NCBI RefSeq assembly: GCF_003194385.1
Contig: NZ_LAPT01000109.1
Location: 19,301-83,300 of the forward strand
DNA from: Pokkaliibacter plantistimulans
Lineage (GTDB): Bacteria; Pseudomonadota; Gammaproteobacteria; Pseudomonadales; Balneatricaceae
Direction of reading: 5' to 3'
Length of the DNA: 64,000 nucleotides
Part shown: piece after piece, positions 48,761-57,428 of the stretch
Position numbering within the stretch: position 1 is the first letter of the stretch
How the letters are laid out: every line of letters begins with the position of its first letter
Translations under genes and position numbers: made by a program
Notes under the pieces: model-generated
Told to the model about the DNA's origin: nothing
Database searches by the model: none
The model's input: only the letters and a program-made list of their open reading frames with translations

Positions 48761-49363
48761 ATGAATCCAGCACTCGTCGAAACCATCTGCCATTTAATCA
48801 GACAGGAACTCGCCCCCTATCCTGCGGGGCTCAGCGAGTACGCCTTGATCAAAGCGCTGCGCAAGCACCATCTAGACTTACCACTATCCCCCGAGCTCTC
48901 TCTGTTTCGTAGCCACTTTTTGCTGTTTCACTGCCTCTATCATTTACGTGAGCAATTACTGAGCGAGCGAAGTGGTCTTCTGGACATTCATACCCTGTGT
49001 ATTTGTTTTACTCCCTGGCAGCCAGGACATGAAGGCCTTGCCAAAAGCGATCCACTGCAGGCGTACTACATGGACTGGCAGCAGTTTGCCAGCACCGATC
49101 AGCAGGAAGTCCATGCGCTGCTGGACAGCTTCTGGAAACGCTATCACCTCACGGACAGTGGCCACCTGCAAGCGGCGCTGTGCGCCCTGGAACTACCTCC
49201 GGAAGCGATGGTGGACGGCAGTAACCATCAACTGATCCGACGGCAATATCAGCGACTAGCCATGCAGCATCACCCTGATCGCGGCGGTGATGAATGCCGC
49301 TTCAAGGAAATACAGTCAGCCTGGGACTACCTCAGACCCTTTTTGGGCACGCAACGCGATTAG
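48761..49363 (+). CDS. DnaJ-related protein
   Basis: 200 residues from the ATG at 48761. N-terminal DNAJ_related domain (about 1-135) with the pattern ALVETICHLIRQEL...GLSEYALIKALR, and a C-terminal J-domain with HPD (HHPDRGGDECRFKEIQSAWDYL; HPD gives Hsp70 stimulation). Likely a specialised co-chaperone. The Shine-Dalgarno is weak; the GTG at 48755 is the alternative start. Confidence 0.88.
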   Translation: MNPALVETICHLIRQELAPYPAGLSEYALIKALRKHHLDLPLSPELSLFRSHFLLFHCLYHLREQLLSERSGLLDIHTLCICFTPWQPGHEGLAKSDPLQAYYMDWQQFASTDQQEVHALLDSFWKRYHLTDSGHLQAALCALELPPEAMVDGSNHQLIRRQYQRLAMQHHPDRGGDECRFKEIQSAWDYLRPFLGTQRD

Positions 49364-49387
49364 CATTTTTCAGACGCAAACCTTCTC

Positions 49388-49418
49388 TTTACCTTGCCAT
49401 TACTGGAAGGTTTAGACT
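49388..49418 (+). promoter_or_regulatory. CueR-type copA promoter/operator
   Basis: -35 TTTACC (49388-49393) and -10 TAGACT (49413-49418) are separated by 19 bp, the overlong spacer of MerR-controlled promoters. Between them lies the inverted repeat ACCTTGCCA...TGGAAGGT, nearly identical to the E. coli cueO/copA CueR box. Confidence 0.9.
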
Positions 49419-49499
49419 CAATCCATCCTGCTGTTTTCCACCTCACTCCAAGCAAGAGTGAATACTGGATTCAGTACCTTACAGGACTGGAGGTCTGTC

Positions 49500-51857
49500 A
49501 TGTCAGCTCATCTGACCATTGATATAGAAGGCATGCGCTGCGCAGGCTGCGCTAACAAAGTCGCACGTACACTGAGTAACCTCGATGGAGTGTCACATGC
49601 CGACGTCAATTTCGCTCTCAACCGTGCCACCATTGAACCTGCGTCAGCCGACATCAGGGAGCGTAGCCTGGAAGCCATCAAACAGCTCGGCTATAAATGC
49701 AAAACGACGGTTATCTCTGTGCACATTGAGGGCATGCACTGTGCCAGCTGCGTTACCAAGGTGGAGCAAGCGCTTAATACACTGCCGGATGTGGTGTCAG
49801 CCAGCGTCAATCTGGCCACGGGCAAAGCACGTATCGAAGCATTAGAGAGCAATCAGGAATTACAGCATCAGATTGAACTCATCATTGAGTCTCTGGGTTA
49901 CCATGCTCGGCCAGAGATGGCCAGTCAGGGCAATTCAGCCGAAAACCACTCTGTCTTATCTTCCTCATCCTGGATGCTGGTTGGAGCAGCACTGCTTTGT
50001 GTTCCATTACTACTACCTATGACAGGTGTTATTCAGCCATTACCCGGATGGGCACAATTTATCCTTGCCCTGCCGATACAACTGAGCCTTGGGTATCGCT
50101 TCTATCGTGGGAGTTATCACGCTCTCAAATCCCATTACGCCAATATGGATGTGCTGGTAGCGCTCGGCACCTCAGCCGCTTTCTTCTACAGCGTAGCGCT
50201 CATGCTGACGGGTCATGGTGGCCATCATCTCTACTTTGAGTCGGCTGCAGTCTTACTGACACTGATCAGCTTTGGCAAATGGATGGAAGAAAGAGCGAAG
50301 CGCAAAACGGCTTTCGCTCTGGATGCGTTGCTGTCCCTGACGCCTGATGTTGCACGACGCTGGCAAGATGGCCGCTGGCAGGAAATCTCTCTGGCCAGCC
50401 TAAGGTTAGGCGACAGGATTCTCGTCAAACCTGGTGAGCGAGTGCCCGTGGATGGCCGTATCCTGTCTGGACAAAGTGAACTTGATGAGTCGTTGCTGAC
50501 CGGTGAAAGTCTGCCCGTCAGCCGTCAACCTGGCGATAACGTTATCGCAGGCAGCATCAATGGTTCGTCCACACTGGAGATCGACGCCACCGCGACGGGC
50601 AGCGACACAACCCTTGCCAGGATCATTCAGCTAGTAGAAGAAGCTCAATCAGGCAAGGCCCCCGTACAGCAGCTTGTTGACAGAATCAGCAGCATCTTTG
50701 TACCCGTTGTACTGGGGATTGCAGCCCTGACCTTGCTGGGCTGGCTGGTGGCTGGTGGCAGTTTCAGCGAAGCCCTGATGGCAGCAGTGTCCGTGCTGGT
50801 TATCGCCTGCCCCTGCGCACTGGGTCTTGCTACCCCTACAGCACTTTTAACGGGGACAGGTATAGCTGCTCGTCATGGGATTCTGATACGTGATTTACAG
50901 GTACTGGAGTCTGCCCGCCATATTGATACGGTGTTTTTCGATAAAACAGGCACGCTGACTGTAGGCAAGCCAATGGTCAGCCATTGGTATCAGCGTCAGA
51001 CAGCGCCGGAACAGCTAGCCTCGATTGTACTTGGTGTACAGCAAGGCAGTGAGCACCCTTTGGCTAAAGCTTATACAGACTATGCACACAACCTGGGAAT
51101 TCAGGCGGCTGAAACAGATGCTATTACAGCTATTGCAGGTAAAGGTATCAAGGCAAGCTACCAGCAACAGCCAGTACTGATCGGCACCGCCACGCTTATG
51201 CAAGAGTATGGTATTTCAATACCTGATGATGATGCGCAACTGCTGGCACTGCAGCAGACAAATGGCAGTCTGGTACACGTCGCCATCAACAATGAATGGT
51301 TTGCTGCCTACACACTGTCTGATCAGCCACGTGAAACATCTGCCAGTGCAGTCGAGTTGCTACACCAACGCAATATCGCCAGTTATATGCTGACTGGTGA
51401 TCGTCAGGAAAGCGCCGTAACACTGGCCGAGGAACTCAAACTCGATGGCTTCCATGCAGGGCTCTTACCAGCACAGAAGGTCAAACACATCGCTGAGCAT
51501 CAAAAGCAGCACCCTACCCTGATGGTCGGTGATGGTATTAACGATGCCCCCGCTTTAGCTCAGGCAGACTTGAGCATTGCCATGGGTAGCGGTACGGATG
51601 TTGCGAAGGAGACGGCAAGCATTACCCTATTACACGCTGATCCACGTCTTGTCCCCGCCGCCCTAGATATCTGCAGAAGAACCCGTAGCAAGATAACGCA
51701 GAATCTGTTCTGGGCGTTTATCTTCAATAGTCTGGGGATTCCTCTGGCAGCCTGTGGCTACCTCAGTCCTGCTCTGGCAGGTGGGGCCATGGCATTGAGT
51801 AGTCTGATCGTTCTGGGTAATGCTCTACTGCTGCGGCGCTGGCGCCCGGGCTGGTAG
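49500..51857 (+). CDS. copA: Cu(I)-exporting P1B-type ATPase
   Basis: 785 residues from the ATG at 49500 (GGAGG upstream; the in-frame extension upstream has none). Pumps Cu(I) out across the inner membrane. Two N-terminal metal domains GMRCAGC (C14, C17) and GMHCASC (C81, C84), eight membrane helices, the CPC ion site (ACPCALGL), phosphorylation motif DKTGT and hinge GDGINDAPA. Followed 79 bp later by cueR, with a CueR box upstream, giving a feedback unit for copper tolerance. Confidence 0.98.
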   Translation: MSAHLTIDIEGMRCAGCANKVARTLSNLDGVSHADVNFALNRATIEPASADIRERSLEAIKQLGYKCKTTVISVHIEGMHCASCVTKVEQALNTLPDVVSASVNLATGKARIEALESNQELQHQIELIIESLGYHARPEMASQGNSAENHSVLSSSSWMLVGAALLCVPLLLPMTGVIQPLPGWAQFILALPIQLSLGYRFYRGSYHALKSHYANMDVLVALGTSAAFFYSVALMLTGHGGHHLYFESAAVLLTLISFGKWMEERAKRKTAFALDALLSLTPDVARRWQDGRWQEISLASLRLGDRILVKPGERVPVDGRILSGQSELDESLLTGESLPVSRQPGDNVIAGSINGSSTLEIDATATGSDTTLARIIQLVEEAQSGKAPVQQLVDRISSIFVPVVLGIAALTLLGWLVAGGSFSEALMAAVSVLVIACPCALGLATPTALLTGTGIAARHGILIRDLQVLESARHIDTVFFDKTGTLTVGKPMVSHWYQRQTAPEQLASIVLGVQQGSEHPLAKAYTDYAHNLGIQAAETDAITAIAGKGIKASYQQQPVLIGTATLMQEYGISIPDDDAQLLALQQTNGSLVHVAINNEWFAAYTLSDQPRETSASAVELLHQRNIASYMLTGDRQESAVTLAEELKLDGFHAGLLPAQKVKHIAEHQKQHPTLMVGDGINDAPALAQADLSIAMGSGTDVAKETASITLLHADPRLVPAALDICRRTRSKITQNLFWAFIFNSLGIPLAACGYLSPALAGGAMALSSLIVLGNALLLRRWRPGW

Positions 51858-51936
51858 CAGCCTGACCAGAATCACGCCATCACAGCCCGATGCTGCGATG
51901 GCAAACTTACCTCGATGACATACTGCAGGTGATAAG

Positions 51937-52341
51937 GTGAAGATAAGCGATCTGTCCAAACGCACTGGACTATCTACCAAAACTATCCGCTACTACGAAA
52001 GCATCGGTCTGCTACAGCAAGCCAAACGCGCTGACAATGGCTACCGACACTATGGCGAGCAGGACGTACATACGTTGCAATTTGTACTTCGCGCCAAGGA
52101 CCTTGGCTTCTCACTCGAAGAATGCGCAGAACTGCTCAAGCTCTACGAAGATCCTCATCGTGCAAGTGCAGAAGTTAAGCAATTAGCCCAAGCGCGCATC
52201 CTCGAACTGGACAGACAAATTCAGAACCTTCAAGCCATGCGAGATGCACTGGGAGAACTGATCCGGCACTGCCATGGTGATGGCAATCCGCAGTGCGCCA
52301 TTATTGACTCACTCGATGCGACCGAGAGTGGCCGGCACTGA
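51937..52341 (+). CDS. cueR: copper efflux regulator, MerR family
   Basis: 134 residues, GTG start. The N-terminal MerR helix-turn-helix (KISDLSKRTGLSTKTIRYYE) is followed by a dimerisation helix and a metal-binding loop with C112 and C120 (CHGDGNPQC) and S77, the same positions as E. coli CueR and diagnostic for Cu(I)/Ag(I)/Au(I) sensing. It activates copA by reshaping the 19-bp spacer promoter. Confidence 0.95.
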   Translation: MKISDLSKRTGLSTKTIRYYESIGLLQQAKRADNGYRHYGEQDVHTLQFVLRAKDLGFSLEECAELLKLYEDPHRASAEVKQLAQARILELDRQIQNLQAMRDALGELIRHCHGDGNPQCAIIDSLDATESGRH

Positions 52342-52385
52342 TTCTGTTATACTGCATCCCCCCTAATTCTAGATCCACCAAAGCA

Positions 52386-53462
52386 GTGACTACCCTTTCC
52401 ACCCAACAACTTGTCGATCTGACTGAAAAAATCCGCCTGTGGGCACGTGATCTGGGCTTCCAAGACATGGGCATCAGCAGTCTGGACCTAGGCGACCATC
52501 CGGAACACATGCGCCAGTGGGTTGAGAAAGGCCTGCACGGTGAAATGAGTTACCTGGAAAACAATCAGGAGTTACGTCGTAATCCTGCACTCCTGCATGA
52601 AGGAACTCTCAGCATTATTTCCGTGCGGATGGATTATCTGCCTCCCGAAACCCAAGCACTCAAAATACTCAACTCACCTGCCAAAGCCTATGTATCCAGG
52701 TATGCCTTGGGGCGTGACTACCATAAAGTGATACGCAAACGCCTGACACAATTGGCAAAGCAGATTGAGCAGGACGTCAGTGCACTTGGCTACCGGGCTT
52801 TTGTTGATAGCGCCCCCGTAATGGAAAAGCCCATCGCAGAGCAAGCAGGCTTGGGGTGGATGGGGAAGAACAGCCTCATCATGAATCGCAAGGCAGGCTC
52901 ATGGTTCTTTCTCGGAGAGCTGTTTACCAATCTGCCACTCATTAGCACAGCACAACCTGTTAAAGAGCACTGTGGGCGTTGTTCCGCCTGCATGGATCTT
53001 TGTCCGACAAATGCCTTTATCGGCCCGAAACAACTCGACGCCCGACGCTGTATCTCTTACCTCACCATAGAGTACCGAGGCAGTATCCCGACAGAACTGA
53101 GGCCACTCATGGGTAACCGCATCTATGGCTGTGACGACTGCCAGCTGGTTTGCCCGTGGAACCGATTTGCCAGCAGCACACCCGAGCAGGACTTCCATCC
53201 CAGGCATAGCCTCGACAGCGCAGATCTGCTTACCTTGTTTGAATGGGATGAAGCCACTTTCCTTACCAATACGGAAGGCTCACCCATAAGACGCACAGGC
53301 TACGAAGGGTGGCAACGCAATATTGCTATCGCTCTGGGTAACGCACCGTTCAGCACATCCATACTGGGCGCATTACAAAGTCGCCTCACGAGCTGCTCCA
53401 CACTGGTAGGAGAGCATATCGAATGGGCTATATCGCAACAACTGTGCAAAGCAGAGGCATAG
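52386..53462 (+). CDS. queG: epoxyqueuosine reductase
   Basis: 358 residues (E. coli 379), GTG start. Last step of queuosine synthesis: reduces epoxyqueuosine in tRNA. N-terminal cobalamin-binding domain and two 4Fe-4S clusters, CGRCSACMDLCPTNAF and the partner CDDCQLVCPWNRFA. Cys-rich part about residues 190-265. Downstream terminator is interrupted by the IS element. Same pathway as queC-queE-queD about 5 kb upstream. Confidence 0.96.
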   Translation: MTTLSTQQLVDLTEKIRLWARDLGFQDMGISSLDLGDHPEHMRQWVEKGLHGEMSYLENNQELRRNPALLHEGTLSIISVRMDYLPPETQALKILNSPAKAYVSRYALGRDYHKVIRKRLTQLAKQIEQDVSALGYRAFVDSAPVMEKPIAEQAGLGWMGKNSLIMNRKAGSWFFLGELFTNLPLISTAQPVKEHCGRCSACMDLCPTNAFIGPKQLDARRCISYLTIEYRGSIPTELRPLMGNRIYGCDDCQLVCPWNRFASSTPEQDFHPRHSLDSADLLTLFEWDEATFLTNTEGSPIRRTGYEGWQRNIAIALGNAPFSTSILGALQSRLTSCSTLVGEHIEWAISQQLCKAEA

Positions 53463-53543
53463 CCTGTCCGCATAGCCCGGGCCAACGCTGTCTGTCAAAG
53501 ACTGAGAAATTTTATAGCAGCTAAATGATTGCAATAAGAAACG

Positions 53544-53554
53544 CCCACAAGGGG
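53544..53554 (+). repeat. left 11-bp target-site duplication
   Basis: CCCACAAGGGG, identical to 54942-54952 at the other end of the element. Confidence 0.8.
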
Positions 53555-53636
53555 TAATGCCGATCAGTTAAGCGCTTTAATTTGCTGATCTGAAGATAGA
53601 AAATCCGGAATCCACCAACATGGGTCCCGGTTTTAC

Positions 53637-54900
53637 ATGCACTTCAGTCAGGCAGTGGATGCTCTCTCCCACGATTCTCCCGATCAGCGCGCCTCACTCT
53701 CCGATGTGCTCTCCCCTGAATTGATCGAACAGTGTCTGCACGAGAGTGGAACCGTTACGTTGCGCAAGCGTCGCTTACCATTGGAGATGATGGTCTGGAG
53801 TGTCGTCGGCATGGCCTTGTTTTGCCATCAGCCAATGAGCCAGATCGTCAACCAGCTCAACATCATGTTGCCCGGCGATCGACCCTTTGTGGCGTGAAGA
53901 GACGGTGAAAAAGGTCTTCGAACAGACACAGGCGCTCTAGCACCGGCATACGCTGCATCCGCACTGGTGCGGACTAACTAGCGCTGCTGGGCGTTGACGG
54001 CGTGGTCTGGCGCACGCCAGACACCCATGAGAATGCCATTGCCTTTGCACGTACCCGCAATCAGGAAAGTGAAGCGCCCTATCCTCAGGTGCGCATGGTC
54101 TGCCAGATGGCGCTGACCAGCCACCTGCTCACCTCAGCCACTTTGGATAGTGTCGAGCGCAGTGAGTTAAAGCTGGCGGGCGAACTGATTGAGCACACTC
54201 CTGATCATTCTCTGACCCTGTTCGACCGCGGCTTTTATACCCTGCACCTGCTGCATGCCTGGCAATCCCGAGGAGAGGAGCGGCACTGGCTGATCCCCCT
54301 GTGCAAGGGGGCACGTTATGAGATGATCCGCCGCTTCAGTCACCGCAGTTGCCTGGTGTCACTACCGGTCTCGCCACCCGCCCGGAAAAAGTGGCCTGAG
54401 GCCCCGAAATATCTGATCGCTGGCCTGGTCAGTAGCGAAGCCAATGGTCAGGTGCGCCAGGTGCTGACATCAATGATCGATCCCCTGCGTTATCCCTCCT
54501 ACGACATCGTTGACCTGTATGCACATCGCTGGGAGATCGAGCTGGGTTACCGGAAAATGAAGCAGTACATGCTGACTGACCCTGAGAGGCAAAAAGCCAA
54601 ACATGATTTGGCAGGAATCATAGGGCACGCTGCTGGCGTAAAACCTGCTGCGCTTCCAGATGGCGCGTATGGCCTACAGTCTGGAGGGAATACACCCCTG
54701 CCAGATCAGCTTCAACCAGGCGGCCGGCTGGGATGATCATCAAGGAACTGACGTTCTTACCGGCGGTGTCGCCGGGTATGGTTCCTTCGGTTATCAAAGC
54801 TCTGACCGACATGGCGCCCGCCTTTGTCCTGCCACTGAGGCGTGAGCGAGCCTATCCGCGAGAGGTAAAGCGGCACCCTTATCGCTATGCCATTAAATAA
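53637..54900 (+). pseudogene. IS4-family transposase, broken by several frameshifts and stops
   Basis: The first part (53637-53897) encodes the N-terminal IS4 domain (LSPELIEQCLHESGTVTLRKRRLP; key RKRRLPLEMMVW). The frame then shifts near 53880 (continuing as DPLWREETVKKVF) and stops at 53940. A new frame from about 53990 ([21 protein letters not shown]) carries most of the catalytic core, with the IS4 signature YxxR...E......K ([15 protein letters not shown]). It shifts again near 54618 and meets an in-frame stop (GTLLA*NLLRFQ), and once more before the tail LPLRRERAYPREVK ending at 54900. At least five lesions; no function expected. Confidence 0.9.
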
Positions 54901-54904
54901 CGAA

Positions 54905-54937
54905 AATGCCAGTCAGTTGGCTTAACTGACTGGCATT
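54905..54937. repeat. 14-bp perfect palindrome at the right end of the IS
   Basis: AATGCCAGTCAGTT/AACTGACTGGCATT with a 5-nt loop. Its outer arm is the terminal inverted repeat of the element; the inner arm is an inverted copy of it. It may act as a terminator or transposase site. Confidence 0.7.
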
Positions 54938-54941
54938 ATTA

Positions 54942-54952
54942 CCCACAAGGGG
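54942..54952 (+). repeat. right 11-bp target-site duplication
   Basis: CCCACAAGGGG, same as 53544-53554. Directly followed by CATTTTTTG, so the original site read as a GCCC...GGGC hairpin plus T run. Confidence 0.8.
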
Positions 54953-54975
54953 CATTTTTTGTTTCAGAGACAGAC

Positions 54976-56838
54976 TTAATGGCGCTCGATGACAGCCGAA
55001 GTTCTCAGCTTTTCGAGGAAAGCCTGGAACAACTGAGAGCCTTCCTGACCGGCGAGATAGCTGGCCAGACCCTGGCGCTGCTCATCCGATACCTTCTGTT
55101 CTCCAGCATGCACTTTAGCAAGATCAACTAACCATACATCGCCACTCATCAGAGTGATGGGCTCAATGCTTGGCTTGCCTTCCTCTGGTTTAGGCATAGC
55201 AAAAATGCTACGTACCAAAAAGGGATCTTCCTGTGCATTGCGAGTCAGATTTTCTTTCTGCTGCCATGTAGACATAGCATCAGGCTGCTTGACTACTTCC
55301 GCCTTCAAAGACTCTGCTGCTTTTACAGCCAGATCATGTGCCTGCTGGCGCTTTACCGCCTCAGTAACACGATCTTTGACTTCATCAAGAGCCAGCTGAC
55401 GCGACTCCTTGTGATCGGTTACCCGAATAACGACAACATGATCTTTACCAACTTCGATAGGATCGCTATTTGCACCATCATTGATGAAGTCTGGATCAAA
55501 CGCTTTAGCCAGTACCTTCTCGTTTGCTACGACGCCTTCAGCTGTATTGCGACTGAATAAGGGAACTTGCTTAACTTCCACTCCCAGCGTTTTGGCGGGC
55601 GCCTCAAGATCCGATGAAGTGAATACCAGATCTGCCATCTGCTCGGCCTTCTCCAAGAACAGTTGTTCAGCCTTACTGTCTTTCTGTTGCTTGACCAGCG
55701 AAGCTTTCATGTCATCAAAAGAAGGAGGCGTTTTGTCCTGTACAGAGACGAGCTTAACGATATGGTATCCATAATCGCTCCGCACTGGCTCAGATACCTG
55801 CCCAACCTGCAACGCCTCTAGTGCTTGATCCAGTGAGTCACCCAAGGTTCCTGGCTCCAGGAAACCAAGGTTCCCGCCGTCATTCGCACTTCCGGAGTCA
55901 TCAGAATACGTTTTGGCCAACGCAGAAAAATCTTCTCCTGACTTAAGTTTAGCTTCCACTTCATCAGCACGAGCTTTAGCTGCAACGTCATCGCGCTTAT
56001 CGTTCACAGCGATGAGGATATGCGCAACTTCACGAGCTTTCTGGGCTTTGAGCTTTTCAACAGCTGCATCGTAGTCGGTCTTAAGTGCAGCCTCATCGAC
56101 TTTAACCTGATCAACAAAGGTATCCTTGCTCAGTTCAATGTAGTTGACTGCCACCTGCTCAGGTGCAACATACGTTTTGAGATGAGTATCATAGTAGGAC
56201 TTCAAGTCTGCATCTGAAGGGGTAGCCTTATCGAGGTAATCAGCAACCTTGAACTCACTATATCGGATGTCACGCTGCTGACGATCGAGCGCCATAAGCT
56301 GATCAAACTCAGACGGCAGCATAAAGGATGAGCCCACAATAGCGTCACGCAATTGGCCAATCAGCAGCTGCTTCTGAAGTAGTTGTCGGTACATCAATGG
56401 AGTCATACCATTGTTGCTCAGCACTTGCTGGTATCGCTCCTGACTAAACTTCCCGTTGTCCTGAAAGTCCGGTGTCTGCACGATCATTTGATCGACCATC
56501 ATATCGGGAACAGTCAGGTGACGTTTGGCAGCCTCCTGCAATAGAAGCTTTTCATCAATCAAGCGATCCAGTGCTTGCGACTTGAGCCGATTCTCTTCCA
56601 GCATGGCCGGGTCAACATTTCCTCCGAGCTGGTTATAAATCTGTCTACGCTGCAGCTCAACCATCTGACTCAGATCCTGCTGCTTGATATCATCACCGTT
56701 CACGGTGGCAGGAGCTGGCTCACGATTGGCTAAAGATATCAGTGACTCAACACCGAAAAGAGCAAAGGTTAAAACAATAAATCCAATAACTATCTTGGTA
56801 ATCCAACCAGTAGATTTATCGCGTATGTTTTGCAGCAT
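54976..56838 (-). CDS. ppiD: periplasmic folding factor PpiD (SurA-like isomerase)
   Basis: 620 residues (E. coli 623). Single N-terminal membrane anchor (about 13-34, WITKIVIGFIVLTFALFGV region), SurA-N-like chaperone part, then one parvulin domain (about 265-360, HILIAVNDKRDD...LGFLEPGTLG...GYHIVKL). Sits at the outer face of the inner membrane near SecYEG and helps outer-membrane proteins fold. Last gene of the quality-control block. Confidence 0.95.
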   Translation of the reverse strand: MLQNIRDKSTGWITKIVIGFIVLTFALFGVESLISLANREPAPATVNGDDIKQQDLSQMVELQRRQIYNQLGGNVDPAMLEENRLKSQALDRLIDEKLLLQEAAKRHLTVPDMMVDQMIVQTPDFQDNGKFSQERYQQVLSNNGMTPLMYRQLLQKQLLIGQLRDAIVGSSFMLPSEFDQLMALDRQQRDIRYSEFKVADYLDKATPSDADLKSYYDTHLKTYVAPEQVAVNYIELSKDTFVDQVKVDEAALKTDYDAAVEKLKAQKAREVAHILIAVNDKRDDVAAKARADEVEAKLKSGEDFSALAKTYSDDSGSANDGGNLGFLEPGTLGDSLDQALEALQVGQVSEPVRSDYGYHIVKLVSVQDKTPPSFDDMKASLVKQQKDSKAEQLFLEKAEQMADLVFTSSDLEAPAKTLGVEVKQVPLFSRNTAEGVVANEKVLAKAFDPDFINDGANSDPIEVGKDHVVVIRVTDHKESRQLALDEVKDRVTEAVKRQQAHDLAVKAAESLKAEVVKQPDAMSTWQQKENLTRNAQEDPFLVRSIFAMPKPEEGKPSIEPITLMSGDVWLVDLAKVHAGEQKVSDEQRQGLASYLAGQEGSQLFQAFLEKLRTSAVIERH

Positions 56839-56873
56839 GGGGCCCCCACTCTGCCTACGTTAACTGCTAAAAA

Positions 56874-56902
56874 AAAAGCGCATTCCTGAGAATACGCTTT
56901 TT
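56874..56902 (-). terminator. terminator of tRNA-Asp
   Basis: Arms AAAAGCG-ATTC / GAAT-CGCTTTT with one mismatch and a 4-nt loop, starting 6 bp after the tRNA. Confidence 0.75.
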
Positions 56903-56907
56903 ACATT

Positions 56908-56984
56908 TGGCGGAACGGACGGGGCTCGAACCCGCGACCTCCGGCGTGACAGGCCGGCATTCTAACCAACTGAACTACCGCTCC
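56908..56984 (-). tRNA. tRNA-Asp (GTC)
   Basis: 77 nt with encoded CCA. Anticodon loop CCTGTCAC gives anticodon GTC; closely resembles E. coli tRNA-Asp. Lies between hupB and ppiD, as in many gammaproteobacteria. Confidence 0.95.
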
Positions 56985-57027
56985 TCGAGTAGCTCTACAC
57001 GCGTGTGAGCAGAGCTACCAGCTTCAA

Positions 57028-57303
57028 TCAACCATTGACCGCGTCTTTCAGCGCCTTACCAGGCTTGAAGTTGGGTACTTTAGCTGCAGAAATCTCAATT
57101 GGAGCACCAGTCTGTGGGTTGCGTCCAGTACGAGCTGCACGTTCTTTAACACCAAAAGTACCGAAACCAACCAGTGCGACGGTGTCACCTTTGCTCAGAG
57201 CGTCAGTTACAGCGTCGATCATTGCATCCAGTGCACGACCTGCTGCAGCTTTAGGAATGTCAGCAGAGGCAGCAATTGCATCGATCAGTTCAGATTTATT
57301 CAC
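57028..57303 (-). CDS. hupB: DNA-binding protein HU-beta
   Basis: 91 residues, GTG start with AAGGGG upstream. The HU fold is complete: [11 protein letters not shown] start and the beta arm [12 protein letters not shown] with its intercalating Pro. Nucleoid protein. Follows lon, its usual neighbour. Confidence 0.97.
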   Translation of the reverse strand: MNKSELIDAIAASADIPKAAAGRALDAMIDAVTDALSKGDTVALVGFGTFGVKERAARTGRNPQTGAPIEISAAKVPNFKPGKALKDAVNG

Positions 57304-57428
57304 GTTAATCCCCTTCGAAGTTTCGTTGGTATTCTTCTATATTTGGTACGTCTGAAACAGGCAGGTCCCTTTTATACCAAGGCCGCTAAACTAGTGTCAA
57401 GCTAGTAATGACGCGGCCTCTAGCCATT

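Larger units (their letters stand above)
53555..54941 (+). mobile_element. decayed IS4-family insertion sequence
   Basis: About 1387 bp, a normal IS4 size. Ends: left AATGCCGATCAGTTAAGC, right (inverse) AATGCCAGTCAGTTAAGC, 16 of 18 matching; the right end has 3 extra bases. Flanked by an 11-bp duplication, typical of IS4 transposition. The transposase is broken (see pseudogene), so it cannot move by itself. It lies between convergent queG and ppiD. Confidence 0.85.
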
